The notes beneath the pieces are model-generated. The model ran no database searches. It was given only the letters and a program-made list of their open reading frames with translations, and had not been told where the DNA came from. 64,000 nt of DNA from Notospermus geniculatus (taxonomy: Eukaryota > Nemertea > Pilidiophora > Heteronemertea > Lineidae), in contig NMRB01000830.1 of the NCBI GenBank assembly GCA_002633025.1, forward strand, positions 50,735-114,734, in the 5' to 3' direction. The position numbers and the translations under genes were made by a program. Positions 33,520 to 46,679 of the stretch are shown piece by piece. Every line of letters starts with the position of its first letter. The first letter of the stretch is position 1.

Positions 33520-34589
33520 GGCTATGTTTGCCCTGGGTCGGAACTCGAAATGTATAGACGTGTACATTATGGTCAAAACAGTCGGTTCGTTGAGATCAAA
33601 CATGGCCGACGGACATGATGGATGGTCTGAGTTCTGCTGGAAAAAAAAGTCGTATGAATCTTGCGCAAAACCAACAGACACCTTTCATGACTTGTCCATC
33701 CTGACCACATTTACCATGAGTTATCTGTCTCCAATGGCCGCTCAAGCCTATCTTTCTCTTTGACACTCATAGATTAGCTTATCATAGTTACCATGGCAAC
33801 GGTATTGTAAACTCATTAATTTTGGTGTGGGGGTGTAACTGAATTCCATACATTTCTGCATCCTCTTATTTGGATCAATATTAACCATGTAAATTGAGAG
33901 ATATGTCACTTATCAATGTTTCTCAGTCTACTCTGCTGACACAGCACTCTGAGGAACAGAGATTGCAGTTGGAAGCATGAGACCCGATGGAGCATGATCT
34001 CCATGGTCATCCTGAGAATATCAGGGGTTCTTAGGGCTGCTCCCTTCGTCACCGCACAGTTTGTCTGCGGTGACGAAGGGAGCGAGTAGTAAGAACGCCT
34101 GATATTCTCAGGATGCTGGATGCTCCATGGTAGACTTGCAACTGATTAGTCCTACGATCAGGGCTTTCCGCACTACATGTAGAAAGATAAAAAGTAGGCC
34201 TAAAAGGTTTAGGTGTAATCCGATATCCACACTTTAGTTTAAAGCCTGCCGCACACTGGAGCTATCTGCTCAGCAAAAATTCATTCGAGACCGTTTGCTC
34301 AGCAGATAGCTCGCGTGTGCGCGTAATTTCGGTGAGTTGTTTTGCCTCGCGAGGCAGAAAGCTCGCGTGTGCGCGTATTCTTCGGTGAGCTATCTGCTGA
34401 GCAAACGGTCTTGAATGACTTTTTGCTCAGCAGATAGCAGTGTGCGGCAGGCTTTAGTGTGCAGCGGACTTAACACTGTACCACCACAGGCTCTCTAGAA
34501 AGAGAACCCATTTTGCAGAACCCATTTAGTCCTTTCAGGTCAGGTGACAGACGGGAAGGCCTTGTATAAGGGAGCCACGCTGGTGCTAA
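33520..34589. other. No gene; two foldbacks
   Basis: Foldback 33963-34143 (arms with tgctccatgg and gaatatcag words, centre gcggtgacgaaggg) and TTAA-type foldback 34243-34453 with ends AGCCTGCCGCACACTG and inner agctatctgctcagcaaa in both orientations. Confidence 0.6.
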
Positions 34590-34883
34590 GGGAGCCACGG
34601 TGGTGTAGTGGTTCGGGCCTCCGACTAGCGGTCAGAGGATCCCGGGTTCGAATCCCGCTGCTGGCGTGAGACTTTGGGCAGGTCTCTTTGCCTTACTGGC
34701 CTCTCTCCACCCAGGTGTATGAAATGGGTACCGGTCGGAAATGCTCAGATTGTAGCGCTGAATGAGCAGCTCATCTGAGTTCTACTGGAAGGTTTCAGGA
34801 TAGACTGGGGTTAAAGTGTGAAGTCGGATGACACCTCTACCGTTGTTGATATCAGACTATAAACCCAAACTTTAACTTTTTTT
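34590..34883 (+). mobile_element. tRNA-derived SINE
   Basis: The head resembles a tRNA gene with an A box (TGGTGTAGTGG, 34601-34611) and a B box (GGTTCGAATCC, 34645-34655). A non-tRNA body follows, containing CACCCAGGTGTATGAAATGG, and a T-rich tail. The first 15 bp of the head (gggagccacg) are duplicated just upstream. Pol III transcribed if active. Confidence 0.8.
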
Positions 34884-37415
34884 AAAACTTGTATCTATCA
34901 CAAATTCTGCAAACAGTGTCATGGTACTAGGCGTTTGTACCAACACCCACATTTCATTTATTTGTATCGGCAAAAATCTTCCAAACTGTCTGCGAGAGTT
35001 GGATTTGGAAGAATTTGTGAAAATTGACAATGAAGAGGTAGTGTATATGTGTCTTTCCTCAAGTCTGCTCCTGCTGAAGATTCCCAAACAGACTGCAAAA
35101 GTGGTAGGTCAGTATTTGAAGGCATGTCCGTGAATTTCCCCACTGAAGAAGCCTTAGAAAGGTTAGTTTTTTCTGCAGATCTAAATTTACCTGGTAAGTT
35201 GATGTGACTGACGTGCAGAACTCCTGTATGTTCACAGGAGGTGATGGTTCATGAACTAAAAACACCTGTACACTAACTAACCACCAGGCAATCACAATAA
35301 TTGCCCAGCTCTTGTGGTGGAGTGCATATCAAATCGCTTCAAGGCTGTTCAAAGAATTTGCTGAAGTTCCCAAGTGAAAATAAGTAAGTTGTACTTCCGC
35401 ATGTTGAGGAAGGACCGGTGTATCAGTTTCTGTGCTGTTGGATGACGTGCAGCCGCATGACATGACTATAGCCCTGCTCAGGACTGATTTGGGACAGGCA
35501 ATAAGCTGAGCTATGTTCTGTGGGCTGAGGTCCAACCTCTGATGGGATGACAGGCGAATCGCATAGTACCAGGGCCGTGTAGAATTAGCGGAATTAGCGG
35601 ATCTGGCGGATTTAGCGGATTCTGTATAAAATTGAATAAAATTCAATGATGAATGCAAACTAAGTAAGTAATATAATTTTTCATGCGTCCCACAGATTAT
35701 AAAGGACCGCGAAAATAACTTTTACAGTCAGTAATCGAAATAGGGCAACAAAAATGGTCTGCAGGAATAGTTCGGCCAGTTGCGGTTCGCGACGCTGTTG
35801 CGGCTTTTCCTTTATAACCTGTGCAGCACATAGAACACTTGAAAAATTATATTGCTAAAATTAACTTCCATTTATTATCAAATTTTATTCAATTTTATAA
35901 AGAATCCGCTATGGCCTAGTACCAGTGCTTCTACAGTCTTTCCTGACTAAAATACAACTCGGTGTACATGTATACATGGTAATTGTTTGATTAGGCGTAC
36001 TTCATACGATGTTTTAATATTCCTGAGCGATTACATAAAATATACATGTAGTCTGCTGCCTTCATGGTTGATTGACTTAGAAGTGCATGCACAGTTGTGA
36101 ATGATGATAACACCATCTGTGCATACTGGTAATCAATAAATTTTATGTACGTTTAGCCTGCCCTGGGTGTGTCATGTATGCTTTCTTAATGTAATCTTCT
36201 TGAGTGGCTGCTTTCAGACCTGACTCCAGCTGGGCTTTTAATGCCAGATGAGGGGGCATACCCCCACCCCACACAGACACATTTTGGCAGACCAATTCAC
36301 TAACAACTCACTGCAGACACCAGGGCGGGCCGTCACGAAACTCCGATAGCACTAACAGTGCCTAACAGAGAGGTATGCAATGGCTTTTACCATTACAGAA
36401 TTTCTCTGTTAGGCCCTGTTAGTGCTATCGTAGTTTTCGCCCCTGGGGCCTGTTTCATAAAGTGACTTTAAAGCCATACACTATGACAGATGGGTTATAG
36501 TCGACGAGCATAGTCTCGGTCACCCAGCCGCTGTTTCGAATCTGGGAAACCGTAGCAGTACTGTGTGGCTGGCTGCGCAAGACTACACACAGCATTGGGG
36601 ATTCCCCAAGGGCCAAAACCTCGATGCAGGATAATGCTATAATATGTGGTTCTATGGTTCTATACACTACGCACTGACTACGCACTATATTTCGGCCGAA
36701 CTGGGGAGTGAGTAGCGGTGCATATGTGCGGCTTTAAGCTGATGGTACCTTTAACCAAATGGATAATGCATTGAGTTAATGGTACCATTAGCTTAAAGTC
36801 ACTTAAAAACTACTTAAGTCTGAGTGTGACACTTATGCTTTGTTCAACACAAAAGATAAGTATCACACTTGGACTTAAGTATCTTTATGAATATGGGCCC
36901 AGGGACCTTATTCACGAGGGACCTTGTTTCAGGGTGCGTAAATATTTTCCACTTTTCGGGCAACCCATTGTTCACTATCAGCTTGAGAAAGGGTTTGTGT
37001 ATCCTTAAGTTACGGAAGCTTTTGTCATTCTGGCATAATAGATGGTAGAAAGATTGGCAATAATATTGCCCATTTTGATCATCATATTGTGCAATAATAT
37101 TGCACGTGGATAGGCCGCTTTAATTTAATCAATTTCAATCAAAATCTGAAATGTGGAGCCTTGGTGAACAGCAGGGTTTTGCCAGTATAGAATTTACCCC
37201 ACCCCAGTTTTGGCAAAAATGGTCAATTCAGCCCGGGCTTTTTCCAGTACCAAACATGCCAAAGTGAATTTGGAACAGGTTGGTATAAAGTGCTGCACGT
37301 TAATGGTTAGGGCCAGTGTGAGTGACGAATGATGAAGTCAAATGTGGAGAGCAACTATGCATTTTACACCAATCGTATTTGGAACCCCTGCCATCTTGAG
37401 CAGTCCATGAATGCC
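34884..37415. other. No gene; three MITEs
   Basis: 35605-35915: inverted ataaaattgaataaaatt arms. 36325-36443: short foldback with gatagcactaacag. 36446-36900: GGGCCTGTTTCATAAAG ends. Short frames between them lack domains or good splice pairs. Confidence 0.5.
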
Positions 37416-37960
37416 TGATCTGGCTAGACTCGGGACCCAGTCGTTGTGTCGCTCCGGCCGCCGCACTACACTCCACAAACGACTGGGAAAGCAGGCTGCA
37501 AAATCAGCGGCTAGCGTACCGACGACCACAACGACCATCTCGACCAATGAAATTGCCCGAAAGCAATCTACTAGGGGAAATCTGGCACACTTTTGATTGG
37601 TTGTTATTGATGAAATTTACCAGAGCCTCTCGCCCGTCTAGAAACTTTTCAAAGTCACTAGCAGGATATTTTTTTATCCGTAAGTACTGCTTATCGCACA
37701 CAGCATCGAATTAGGCCCCAGGATACCGTCCTTGACCTCGAAGAAAGTTGCGATATAATCAGCTGATTTGACATCTTGCAAAGAGCAGACGACGGCCGTT
37801 GAAGACGCAGTTTCTGATTGGCTGAACTCATTCACATCCGTTGTTGTTGTCGGTACGCTAGCCGCTGATTTTGCAGCCTGCTTTCCCAGTCGTTTGTGGA
37901 GTGTAGTGCGGCGGCCGGAGCGACACAACGACTGGGCCCCGAGTCTAGATCTGGCAAGCA
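37416..37960. mobile_element. Foldback with arms of about 120 bp
   Basis: The segment with gtcgttgtgtcgctccggcc and gcggctagcgtaccgac occurs at 37430-37540 and inverted at 37845-37955. The centre of about 300 bp is unique. Confidence 0.7.
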
Positions 37961-38237
37961 CAAGCGTTTTATGACATGTATGACATTCATCCCATTAAAT
38001 TTGTATAACAACATTATTATCTCCCTGCACTCCCATGACTGCTACAGCTGATGTCAATATTTGGGTTACCATCTGTTATCCTGTTTGATAGAATACTCTA
38101 TTCAGATTGAAATATTTGAAAAATTCTTTCGTAGAAAATTTTCAAATTTGGGTCGTCCTGGTCATACCTGAATGCACTTGTTATACTGACAGGTGTCGTG
38201 TGTTAGAATTTTAATCCAAAAGATCTTGTCGTATTAA

Positions 38238-38965
38238 AGGTGCTCTAGTTCGAATTGTAAACATTACGGTTTGTTTATTTACATGGTTGATTATAATAGT
38301 TATTTTTCCTCGGACAGGTGGCAGCACCGTGTATACCAAAACATTAATGTGATCTATTTTTATATCTATCTTGATAAATATTCTTGTAACTGAAATATAT
38401 TTATGATTTTACGCTTAGGCCACGCTTATTTTATTTTTTGGATTACGGATTGTCATCACCATTTAGGTAGGCAGGGAGGGGGAAATAAAAAAAAAAAAAG
38501 AGGCCTTACTCATCAATTTTTATTTGCGGTGGTATTCACGGACAATTATTGTCAATTCGGCAGGTAGGGGAAATAAAAAAAAGGTTTTGCAGGCAGTCAG
38601 AACACTGAATCCAAGGTTTTATCTGTTGTAAAGCTGCCGAGTATGCCAGGGTTCTGGGGAAAACTACGATGATCTTTCGCGATTTTGCTTGCCGCTTGGA
38701 AAAACAAGGAGCTTTTGAAAAAAATGCATCGGCGGGAAAAAAAACACTGCTCAAAAATGGCAAGTCGGAAAAAATATTTTTTTTCTGGTTTTCCCAAAAA
38801 GCACGTCGGAGAATCCGTAATCCAAAAGATATAATAAGGGAGGCCTTAAAAACAAACAAAAAGTTGTGAAAGGCGAGATTTAATTCGATTTTATCTGACT
38901 TTTTAGTACCAGACGTTGACAATAGGTGGCACACTGTAATGTTTACAATTCGAACTAGAGCACCT
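38238..38965. mobile_element. TTAA-flanked MITE, AGGTGCTCTAG family, interrupted
   Basis: TTAA at 38234-38237 and 38966-38969. The same family as 10204-10502 (299 bp); the extra length is the nested element 38418-38845. Confidence 0.8.
38418..38845. mobile_element. Nested PIF/Harbinger-like MITE with TTA duplication
   Basis: TTA flanks at 38415-38417 and 38846-38848. Ends GGCC.CNCTTATT and ttttggattacgg, inverted at the right. A TTA (TWA) target duplication is typical of PIF/Harbinger. Confidence 0.65.
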
Positions 38966-38969
38966 TTAA

Positions 38970-41738
38970 AGGCAGACCATGGATTTTGATGATTCCTTCG
39001 ATGCAGTGTATTTTATAGGCAGGTGATTTTGTTAAACTCATCCTGCATCACCAGTCCACCATATCCATAATAATGCTGGGAGGCGGCTCAATAAAGTCAC
39101 ACTTACAATGTGGAAGCTTCGTTTTGCCTCGAAATTCGGTATGATAATAGAGAGTACCATATCCTGTTGCAACGGGTGGTTTAATTTGCGATGAGAACTC
39201 AGTTGTGGTCGCAATTTCACTTTTAGCAGTGACGTTCGATTGCTTTCTAAATTCTCCCTACTGCACCCCCCTGGGTGCACCTATTTCACCAGGGCCGTGT
39301 ATTCCAACATCGACCAAACTCACAATCGCCGGTCTCCAAAAGCAAAGTGAAAATCCTAAACTGGCACGCTACATGCATGACATGTACATGTATGCTTCAG
39401 TAACCTATAGTTTCTTGCATCTCATTATGGTGACCTCGTTCATAGCTTTATACACAATCGATGTACACCATTTACACAGAGAGCGCTAATTCATGGTGGG
39501 GGAGTTGATCATGATCGTCAGTGTACACACCGATCATACCTGCTCGACAAGACTGTTGGAATCTACTTATCTGAATGATCTGAGTCATCAATCAGGCATG
39601 GAGACTGTTTAATGAAAGAACGAGTTGAAGTATGGTACCTTACTTGATGAAGGGTTAGTAGTGGTATCACAGCGCGTCGAACTTCTCAAGTGATGAAAAG
39701 GACGGCGGCCAATTTTTGGCTCTCACCACCTGCACTTTGTGTCAGCACGCTGAGGTTTCGACTTGGAATCAGTCTGGCCCAGTTGCTGACACGGCTATGT
39801 ATGGGTTGACAAGACACCAGCCTCACTGGTATTGGTTCCCGGTGCTGCCACCAGGGGACGGATACTGAAGAATAGTGCGCCACTTTAAAGGCTGCCTGGG
39901 CAAACTGTCGCCTAAGCATATGTGTAAAAGCACACTCCAACAGCTGATTCCGCAACTTGATTTTGAAATGCGACAGGTGCCAGTCGAGTGGTCTGTGAGT
40001 TCATGTCAACTGTCTTTAGCACTAGATGTGCACAATTAAGTACATGTATACCATGGTATTGGTTTTGTAATCAGATTTAGTTCAAATGCTTTGTACATAC
40101 TGTAATGTACGGTACATTGTCCTGTATAAAATCCATACAGATCTGCATGTTCAATTGATACATGGCCTATAATCCCTGGGAGACAGGCCTTCTGCAGCTG
40201 TTGGCACTTGTTTCATTTGGTGATGTGTTGGAAGTAGATTTAATTTTTGGATTTACTAAAAAGGTAGGTGATGGGCAGACTCAAATGTACACAACCGTCG
40301 TTGTTGCCATGACCACGATGACACCGTGTAATGTATGGGTACCAAACATCCGATTCAGCTACAAGAAGTTTGACTTCGAATTTTGTGGGTGATGCACTCA
40401 AGGCACGTAATAACTGTTTTCTATTTGTGTTGGTGTAGTGGAATAACTAAATATGTACAAATACATCATGATCCGCCAATAACCTTTATCCATAATTTTT
40501 TTATTAATTCAGGAAATTTGATGCGGTTTTCGGCGTACATGTAACTACATTATGAAACCTCAATCTTTTTTTCCATCTTCCACACTCAAATTACTCCTTA
40601 TGGCATTGCATTACGTAATGCTTTGATATTACGTAATCAGCCATTTGATATTACGTAATCAATCAATCCGGCAAGTTAAATATAATGAAGGAAACAAAAT
40701 TGAAATCGGACGATTTTTCAAAAATTGTCAAAAAAGTGATTTTATAAAGTGCCATTTTTCTCTTAATTAATTAAAATTGATTTTTGACAAAACATCATGG
40801 TTCTATGCCCAGCATATTGTTACAGATTGGGTGAAAATACCATTGCTGTAGCTCCAATGGTTTTTGAGATACTGTGGTTGCGGAGTTATACCGGATTGGC
40901 TTCATATCCGCCCATTTGGCTATTACCATATTACATGGGCACGATGTTAGTTTCATGTTTTCAATATGAATGAATCCAATACATGCCTTCCCGAGATTTG
41001 TATTCGGGCATTCCTGCGGGTTATAATGTAGAACCGCCCCCAATCCGGCATAACTCCGCGCGACTACAGTATTTAGGCAAACTTGCTGTCCTTTTACTTT
41101 CTTACAAGACAATGCAAGAGTGTACATGTATAGTGGATAGAGTTGAGTTTGGAGTGATATTGATAATTGCTTTCTAAAAAAGTCTCCAGAATTGTGAAAA
41201 AGTCATTAATTCTTCCCTCATCATGTTAAATGAACTGGTGATTGGTTTCAGGGAGGATCGAAATGAATTGACCGCCGTTTATATGTTATTTCCAGAAGAA
41301 TGCTTCGAGGTAATAAGCGCATGGGCCTGGTATTGGACCCTCGGCGGGCTATGGTCAAGTTAAACTGGTGTGTCTGCTGGGATATTGATATGGATTGTTA
41401 TCCTGGTGAGGCAGAGTTCATTATGCCACCTATTGGTGATGGGAGACACTAGGCATGCCTCTACAGGGTAGTCCATAAAGTGTCCCCTGTACAAACTCTT
41501 GCATTTTTGAGCGATTTTCAGAAGGACACTTATTGGGACACCCTGTACATTGTATTTTTACACTGGGTATGCTTTGCTTTGCTACCTGCCTATGTCAACT
41601 CTGCTTTCTATCCATATCCCTTTTTAGTTCACCTGGGTGAGCTTACACCATACTGTGGCTCTTACTTTCAACAGGGGTATGGTTCTGTTGAAGTTATTAA
41701 CTTTTCCTGGTAACTTCACACACAGGTACCCCAGCTCC
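38970..41738. other. No gene seen
   Basis: Mostly unique DNA. One arm of the repeat found at 45203-46199 occurs at about 40655-41130 (gaaatcggacgatttttc and ctgtagctccaatgg). Confidence 0.4.
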
Positions 41739-41742
41739 TTAA

Positions 41743-42061
41743 AGGCCCTCTAGTCCGAAATGTAAACATTACGGTTTGTTTATTTACATGGTTGATCATA
41801 ATAGTTATCTCCTTCGGAGAGGTGGCAGCACCGTGTATACCAAAACAAAACAAAATAACAAAAAAAACATTAATGTTATCTATTTTAAATATCTATCGTG
41901 ATAAATATTCTTGTAGCTGAAATAGATTTATGATTTTACGCTCAAAAACAAACAAAAAGTTGTGAAATGCGATTTTAAATCTGATTTGTTAGTACCAAAA
42001 GTTGACAATAGGTGGCAACACAGGTTTGGTCAGCCCCGCCCACTTTCGGACTAAAGTGCCT
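41743..42061. mobile_element. TTAA-flanked MITE, AGGCCCTCTAG variant
   Basis: TTAA at 41739-41742 and 42062-42065. The interior matches 10204-10502 (gtaaacattacgg, ggtggcagcaccgtgtatac). Confidence 0.78.
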
Positions 42062-42794
42062 TTAAGTCTTCACAAACCACTTTTTGCTGAAATCTGAATA
42101 TCTGCTTTGCCACAGGAGGCAAAAATCAAAAAAAATTGAAGTGCAAATTGTAGATATGTACAGCTGTGGACAAAATTATTAGACCACCTCTATTTGACAT
42201 ACGCATGTTCCATTAAAATAGGTCCCGTAAACTCTCCAATCATTATGTAGCCTATGGACTGATTTATTGTGTTGGGAAGTTTGTAATTTTGAAATTGTGA
42301 ATTTTATGGGCCGCGAAATTCTTTTTAGTGTCGTTTTTGACTGCCTTGACGTATTCCCTTTAAGGCATCAAATTATAGATGAGTTCCTACATGTACATAT
42401 TTTGAAGTATACATGTAACTCTATTCTTATATAGAATGTGAAATAGAAATAGGGTTTCCAAGGTGAAAGACATTGCTTCCTACCTGAATCGAACCAACGA
42501 ACCCTCGCATATGGCATCAATCGCCAGCACTCAGGGGCACACGCCTGAGTACTTATATACATGTAGACCTAGCCACTATTCCGTTTGCACTGTGGTGATA
42601 TCACTGATGGTACTATACAGTATTGTGTAAACATCTTCTGAACCATCATTCTAATGGTAATATTGATTGCTTATGGAAGCTAACCTCTCTTCTGCTTTAT
42701 GCACTTACTGTGCGGTGTATCAGTAAGTCTCTCTTATGGCCTCTATCTCTCTCTATGGGAAGTTTTCTTCTTTATATATTTAAGCAATTTTCAT

Positions 42795-42935
42795 GGTAAA
42801 AAGTGTTAAGTTAAAGTTTATGGTCAGATATCAACAAGGGTAGAGTTTCGTCCAACTTTAAACTTCAACCCTGGTTCTTTCAGTAGAACTCAGAGGAGGT
42901 GCTCATTCAGTGCCCAGCCCTCATCATTCTGGCCG
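42795..42935 (-). mobile_element. SINE 3' fragment
   Basis: Reverse complement of the 3' half of the SINE at 34590. It shares the ctgaatgagca..ctgagttctact block and the ttgttgatatc..ataaac tail. The tRNA head is missing. Confidence 0.65.
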
Positions 42936-43063
42936 CATTTATACTAAATTTGTAAGTTGAACCTTTATGATTGATTCCTTTATGGTATCACCTACATCAT
43001 AAAGACATCAAACCCCTACATGTATCATTTAGGGAAGAAAAAGTGCTTCTTGAACACACTTAA

Positions 43064-44039
43064 AGGTTACCTGAAACGGTTTTATCAACTTCTGGTTTTC
43101 TGCATAATATTCTAGAGTATTAATTAAGCATCAGGAAACTGAAAACCGCATGAAAATCGGATCATCCATTTCCAAGTTATGGGAATTTAAAAAGGATGAC
43201 TACACACCCTAACAACCATGTCAGGCAGCGGAGAACAGCACATCTGATGTCATTGGATTTTTTAAACAAAATAAAAAACATTAAAATAACTCATTTAACT
43301 CGGGCAGTTAGGTGTAGTTTCGATGTATTTTTCTTGTTCAGTCAGTCGTACTGCAATTACTCTAGATTCGTTCTTCTAAGGTTACTTCATATATTCATGC
43401 TGTAGGTTTAGGCCCAGCCCACAATATAGACCATACAAAGAATTTATTGATTCTATTCAACATAACTGACCAATCAGCGAGTCTTGCGTTACTTGCACTG
43501 GGTCGCAAAGACTGCTTTGTTGGCAGGCACTATTAAAAGAGTGTCTGTTACATTCACTGTTGTATTGGCCTTATGCACAGGGCCTATTCAATCACTTCTT
43601 AAAGGCATCAATTTCAAACTGTCCGAGGCTGATCACCACGTGTTCTTTCTGTGGTCGGATAATTCAGTCGTCAATAGCCCTTTCCCTCCTCGCCTGTCAG
43701 TCACACTGAGCAGTTCTTTCTTTTGCCATGCATATTCAATAGGGTAGGCGGTCATATGGGTGTTCAGTAAAGTGACCTTAGAAGAACGAATCTAGAGTAT
43801 ATCCTTACTATGGATTCTGAGGACAATATTTGGATTTCTGGACAGCACAATTGACCTCACGAACCCACCGCCTGGACAGTCATGGTTACCAAGTTGTTTG
43901 GTTGTCATGCAGAAACACATCTTAAATATGGTATAACACTGTTATAAATGATCCAATCTTCATGCAACTTTCACTGAACTGTTTTTTACTCGAACTACTT
44001 TTCAGAGAAAAAAATCATGAAATGCGTTTCAGGTAACCT
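43064..44039. mobile_element. 976-bp TTAA-flanked element, AGGTTACCTGAAACG ends
   Basis: TTAA at 43060-43063 and 44040-44043. A second inverted pair inside (tctagattcgttcttctaag, 43360-43380 and 43780-43800) suggests a nested element. Confidence 0.7.
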
Positions 44040-44540
44040 TTAACTTGACAAGACGAGTAGTCAAGTGTGTGGTGGAGCGAACACACAGCGAGACCTAGCA
44101 TCCATAGTATTGTTACAAGAACCAATACCACCACATCGCCATCCGATATTGAATAAATCGTGTAGCAGCCGATGCAATATTCAACTCATTACTCGCCTGC
44201 TGTGAAAACCGAATGTTAATTATCAACATTCCCTGCGGGACTGCAACAGTCGGTCGTGTCCTCGTCATCATTTCATCATACAATGCAACATGATGATGAA
44301 CTCTGTGAACAGTACTACATGTACAGGTAATTATTGCAGCAGGTTTTGTAAGCCAGGCACCAGTCAGTGGAAACATCTTGTGCAATATACATGTACATGT
44401 ATTCCTCGGAACTTCACTCACTTGTCCTGCTAAAATTTATAATGGGATATCATCCCTGGCTGTTGACGGACGGACGTCGCATGGTAAAGCAGGTTGGAGC
44501 AGCCACTGTTTTATGCTTCTAGGTCGATGGATTAGATATT

Positions 44541-44971
44541 GGTCCATATGCATAAAAAAAACAAATGCCTTTTACTTGAAAATTGAAGTAATTACGTACA
44601 TCCCTATGCATAAAACCCAAAGTAAATGCTTTTGCTAAAAAGCAATTGCTACTAGAAAAGGTAATTACTATTTACTTGTTCCTTTCTAGCAAATGCTAAG
44701 AATTCATATGCATAATACCAAAAATAGATAAGAGAGAATCCTCTCTTATCTATTTTTGATAATACTGAGCAATTGCTAAAACTGTAGAGCATTTGATAAA
44801 CAAGCAAATGCTTGTCAAGTATAAGCATTTGCTTTGAAACAGAAGTAAAAGATTATGCATATGAAACCAAGTACATGTGTAATTGCTTTTACTTTTACTT
44901 TTGGCTTCAAGCAACTGCTTTTACTTTTTGCTTTTGCCAGAAGTAAATGCTTCATTTTTATGCATACGGCC
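44541..44971. mobile_element. MITE of the GTATGCATAAA family, with a micro-insertion
   Basis: Ends GGTCCATATGCATAAA and its inverse; the interior is rich in agcaaatgctt and tacttg words. Copies at 46305-46679 and 55192-55568 are in the opposite orientation. A 40-bp palindrome interrupts it (44719-44758). Confidence 0.7.
44719..44758. repeat. 40-bp palindromic micro-insertion with 7-bp target duplication
   Basis: Two 18-bp perfect arms (CAAAAATAGATAAGAGAG) with a 4-bp loop, flanked by ATAATAC at 44712-44718 and 44759-44765. The sister MITEs show the uninterrupted site. Confidence 0.7.
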
Positions 44972-45054
44972 ATTTGACATTTGGAAAAAATGGATGCGCC
45001 CTTCCGTAAACGGACTATATGTACGCATTCGTGGACAACCTGCTTTAGCCCTGG

Positions 45055-45190
45055 TGCCTTGTATCTTGAACCTTTGCAAGGGCAAGTAAAAGACCCCATC
45101 CAAGTGATGGACAAGAGTAGCTTCAGATGGCCTTTTCCATACTTAAAAGGGCCAGTAATGCTATTCCTTCGGCATGTTCGGCCCTAATGG
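45055..45190 (+). mobile_element. Truncated copy of the SINE-like family
   Basis: Shares ttgcaagggcaagtaaaaga, catccaagtgatgga and the following gccttttccatac segment with 47195-47408. The tRNA part is absent. Confidence 0.45.
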
Positions 45191-45202
45191 AAACATACAA
45201 AT

Positions 45203-46199
45203 ACAATGTACACTCTTGTGGGAAAGTAAAAGGACAGCAAGTTATCCTAAATATCTCAAAAAATACTGGAGCTACAGCAATGGTATTTGCACCCAGTCTG
45301 TAGCAACATGTTGGGCATAGAACCCTGGTGTTTTGACAAAAATCAATTTTAATTAATTAAGAGAAAAATGACATTTTGTAAAATGACTTTTTTCACAATT
45401 TTTGAAAAATCGTCCGATTTCAAATTTTCTTTCTTCATTACATTCCACTTGACTGACTGGCCAACATCTGCAACTTTTCCCTTTTAAAATATCAAGAGAA
45501 AGTGCCTCTTTTTGCATTTTTCAGCAAAATAAATCCCACTCATACAGTCAAACGGACAACACCTCTAGGACAGCCCTCTTAGTCGGGAATCTTGTTGTCA
45601 GAACAGACAGTGATCAACAAAACCTGTGGTCTCCCAAGACCCTTGTTATATTGACAGTATGACGTAACTTCCTTTTACAAATAAAAGCCAATTCATGGTA
45701 TTGATGAGGTTTTGCACTGAACAGACATGGGTTGAAGTCAGTGTCACTTCTCATTTGGTGCATAACGTGAGAACTGAACTGGAACTGCCTAGGCCTGCTC
45801 TTCAGAGTATAAAATCTTAAAGAGGGGCTGTCCCAGAGGTGTTTCCAGATGACTGTCTGAGGGGGATTTATTTTTGCTAAAAAATGCCAAAAAAAGCATT
45901 TTCTCGTGAGATTCTAAAAAGGATAAGTTGCAGATGTTGGTCAGTCAGGCAAGTTGAATATAATGAAGAAAGAAAATTTGAAATCGGACGATTTTTCAAA
46001 AATTGTCAAAAAAGTGATTTTATAAAATGTCATTTTTCTCTTAATTAATTAAAATTGATTTTTGTCAAAACACCCGGGTTCTATGCCCAACATGTTGCTA
46101 CAGACTGGGTGCAAATACCATTGCTGTAGCTCCAGTGGTTTTTGAGGTATTTAGGATAACTTGCTGTCCTTTTACTTTCCTACAAGAGTGTACAATACT
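45203..46199. mobile_element. 1-kb foldback with arms of about 380 bp
   Basis: The arm with gtacactcttg, gacagcaagttatcc, ctggagctacagcaatgg and aatcgtccgatttc is repeated inverted at 45830-46199. A single related arm is at 40655-41130. No frame inside. Confidence 0.7.
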
Positions 46200-46304
46200 A
46201 TTTTTGTGACACGCCTAATTCTGTAATGTTCAACTGAATTTCAATTTGGATATCTCGAACATATCTCGGATATCTCGGCGTAGCCAATGCCATTGGCAGT
46301 CATT

Positions 46305-46679
46305 GGGCCGTATGCATAAAAATGAAGCATTTACTTCAAACAAAAGCAAAAAGTAAAAGCATTTGCTTGAAGCCAAAAGTAAAAGTAAAAGCAATTACTT
46401 GATTTCATATGCATAATGTTACTTCCACTTCAAAGCAAATGCTTATACTTGACAAGCATTTGCTTGTTTACCAAAGGTTCTACAGTTTGAGCAATTGCTC
46501 AGTATTATGCATATGAATTCTAGCATTTGCTAGAAAGGAACAAGTAAATAGTAATTGCTTTTTCTGATAGCAATTGCTTTTTAGCAAAAGCATCTACTTC
46601 GGGTTTTATGCATACAGATGGAAGTAATTGCTTCAAATTACAAGCAAAAAGCATTTGCTTTTCTTTATGCATATGGACC
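46305..46679. mobile_element. MITE of the GTATGCATAAA family
   Basis: GGGCCGTATGCATAAA and the inverse of GGTCCATATGCATAAA; closely matches 55192-55568. Confidence 0.7.

Noticed and set aside
34601-34675. A functional tRNA gene
   Set aside because: A and B boxes are present, but the acceptor stem does not close and the sequence continues into a SINE body.
44378-44638. Frame with ISSLAVDGRTSHG, resembling an F5/8-type lectin motif
   Set aside because: Only one short motif, no flanking domain strands, and it runs into a MITE at 44541.
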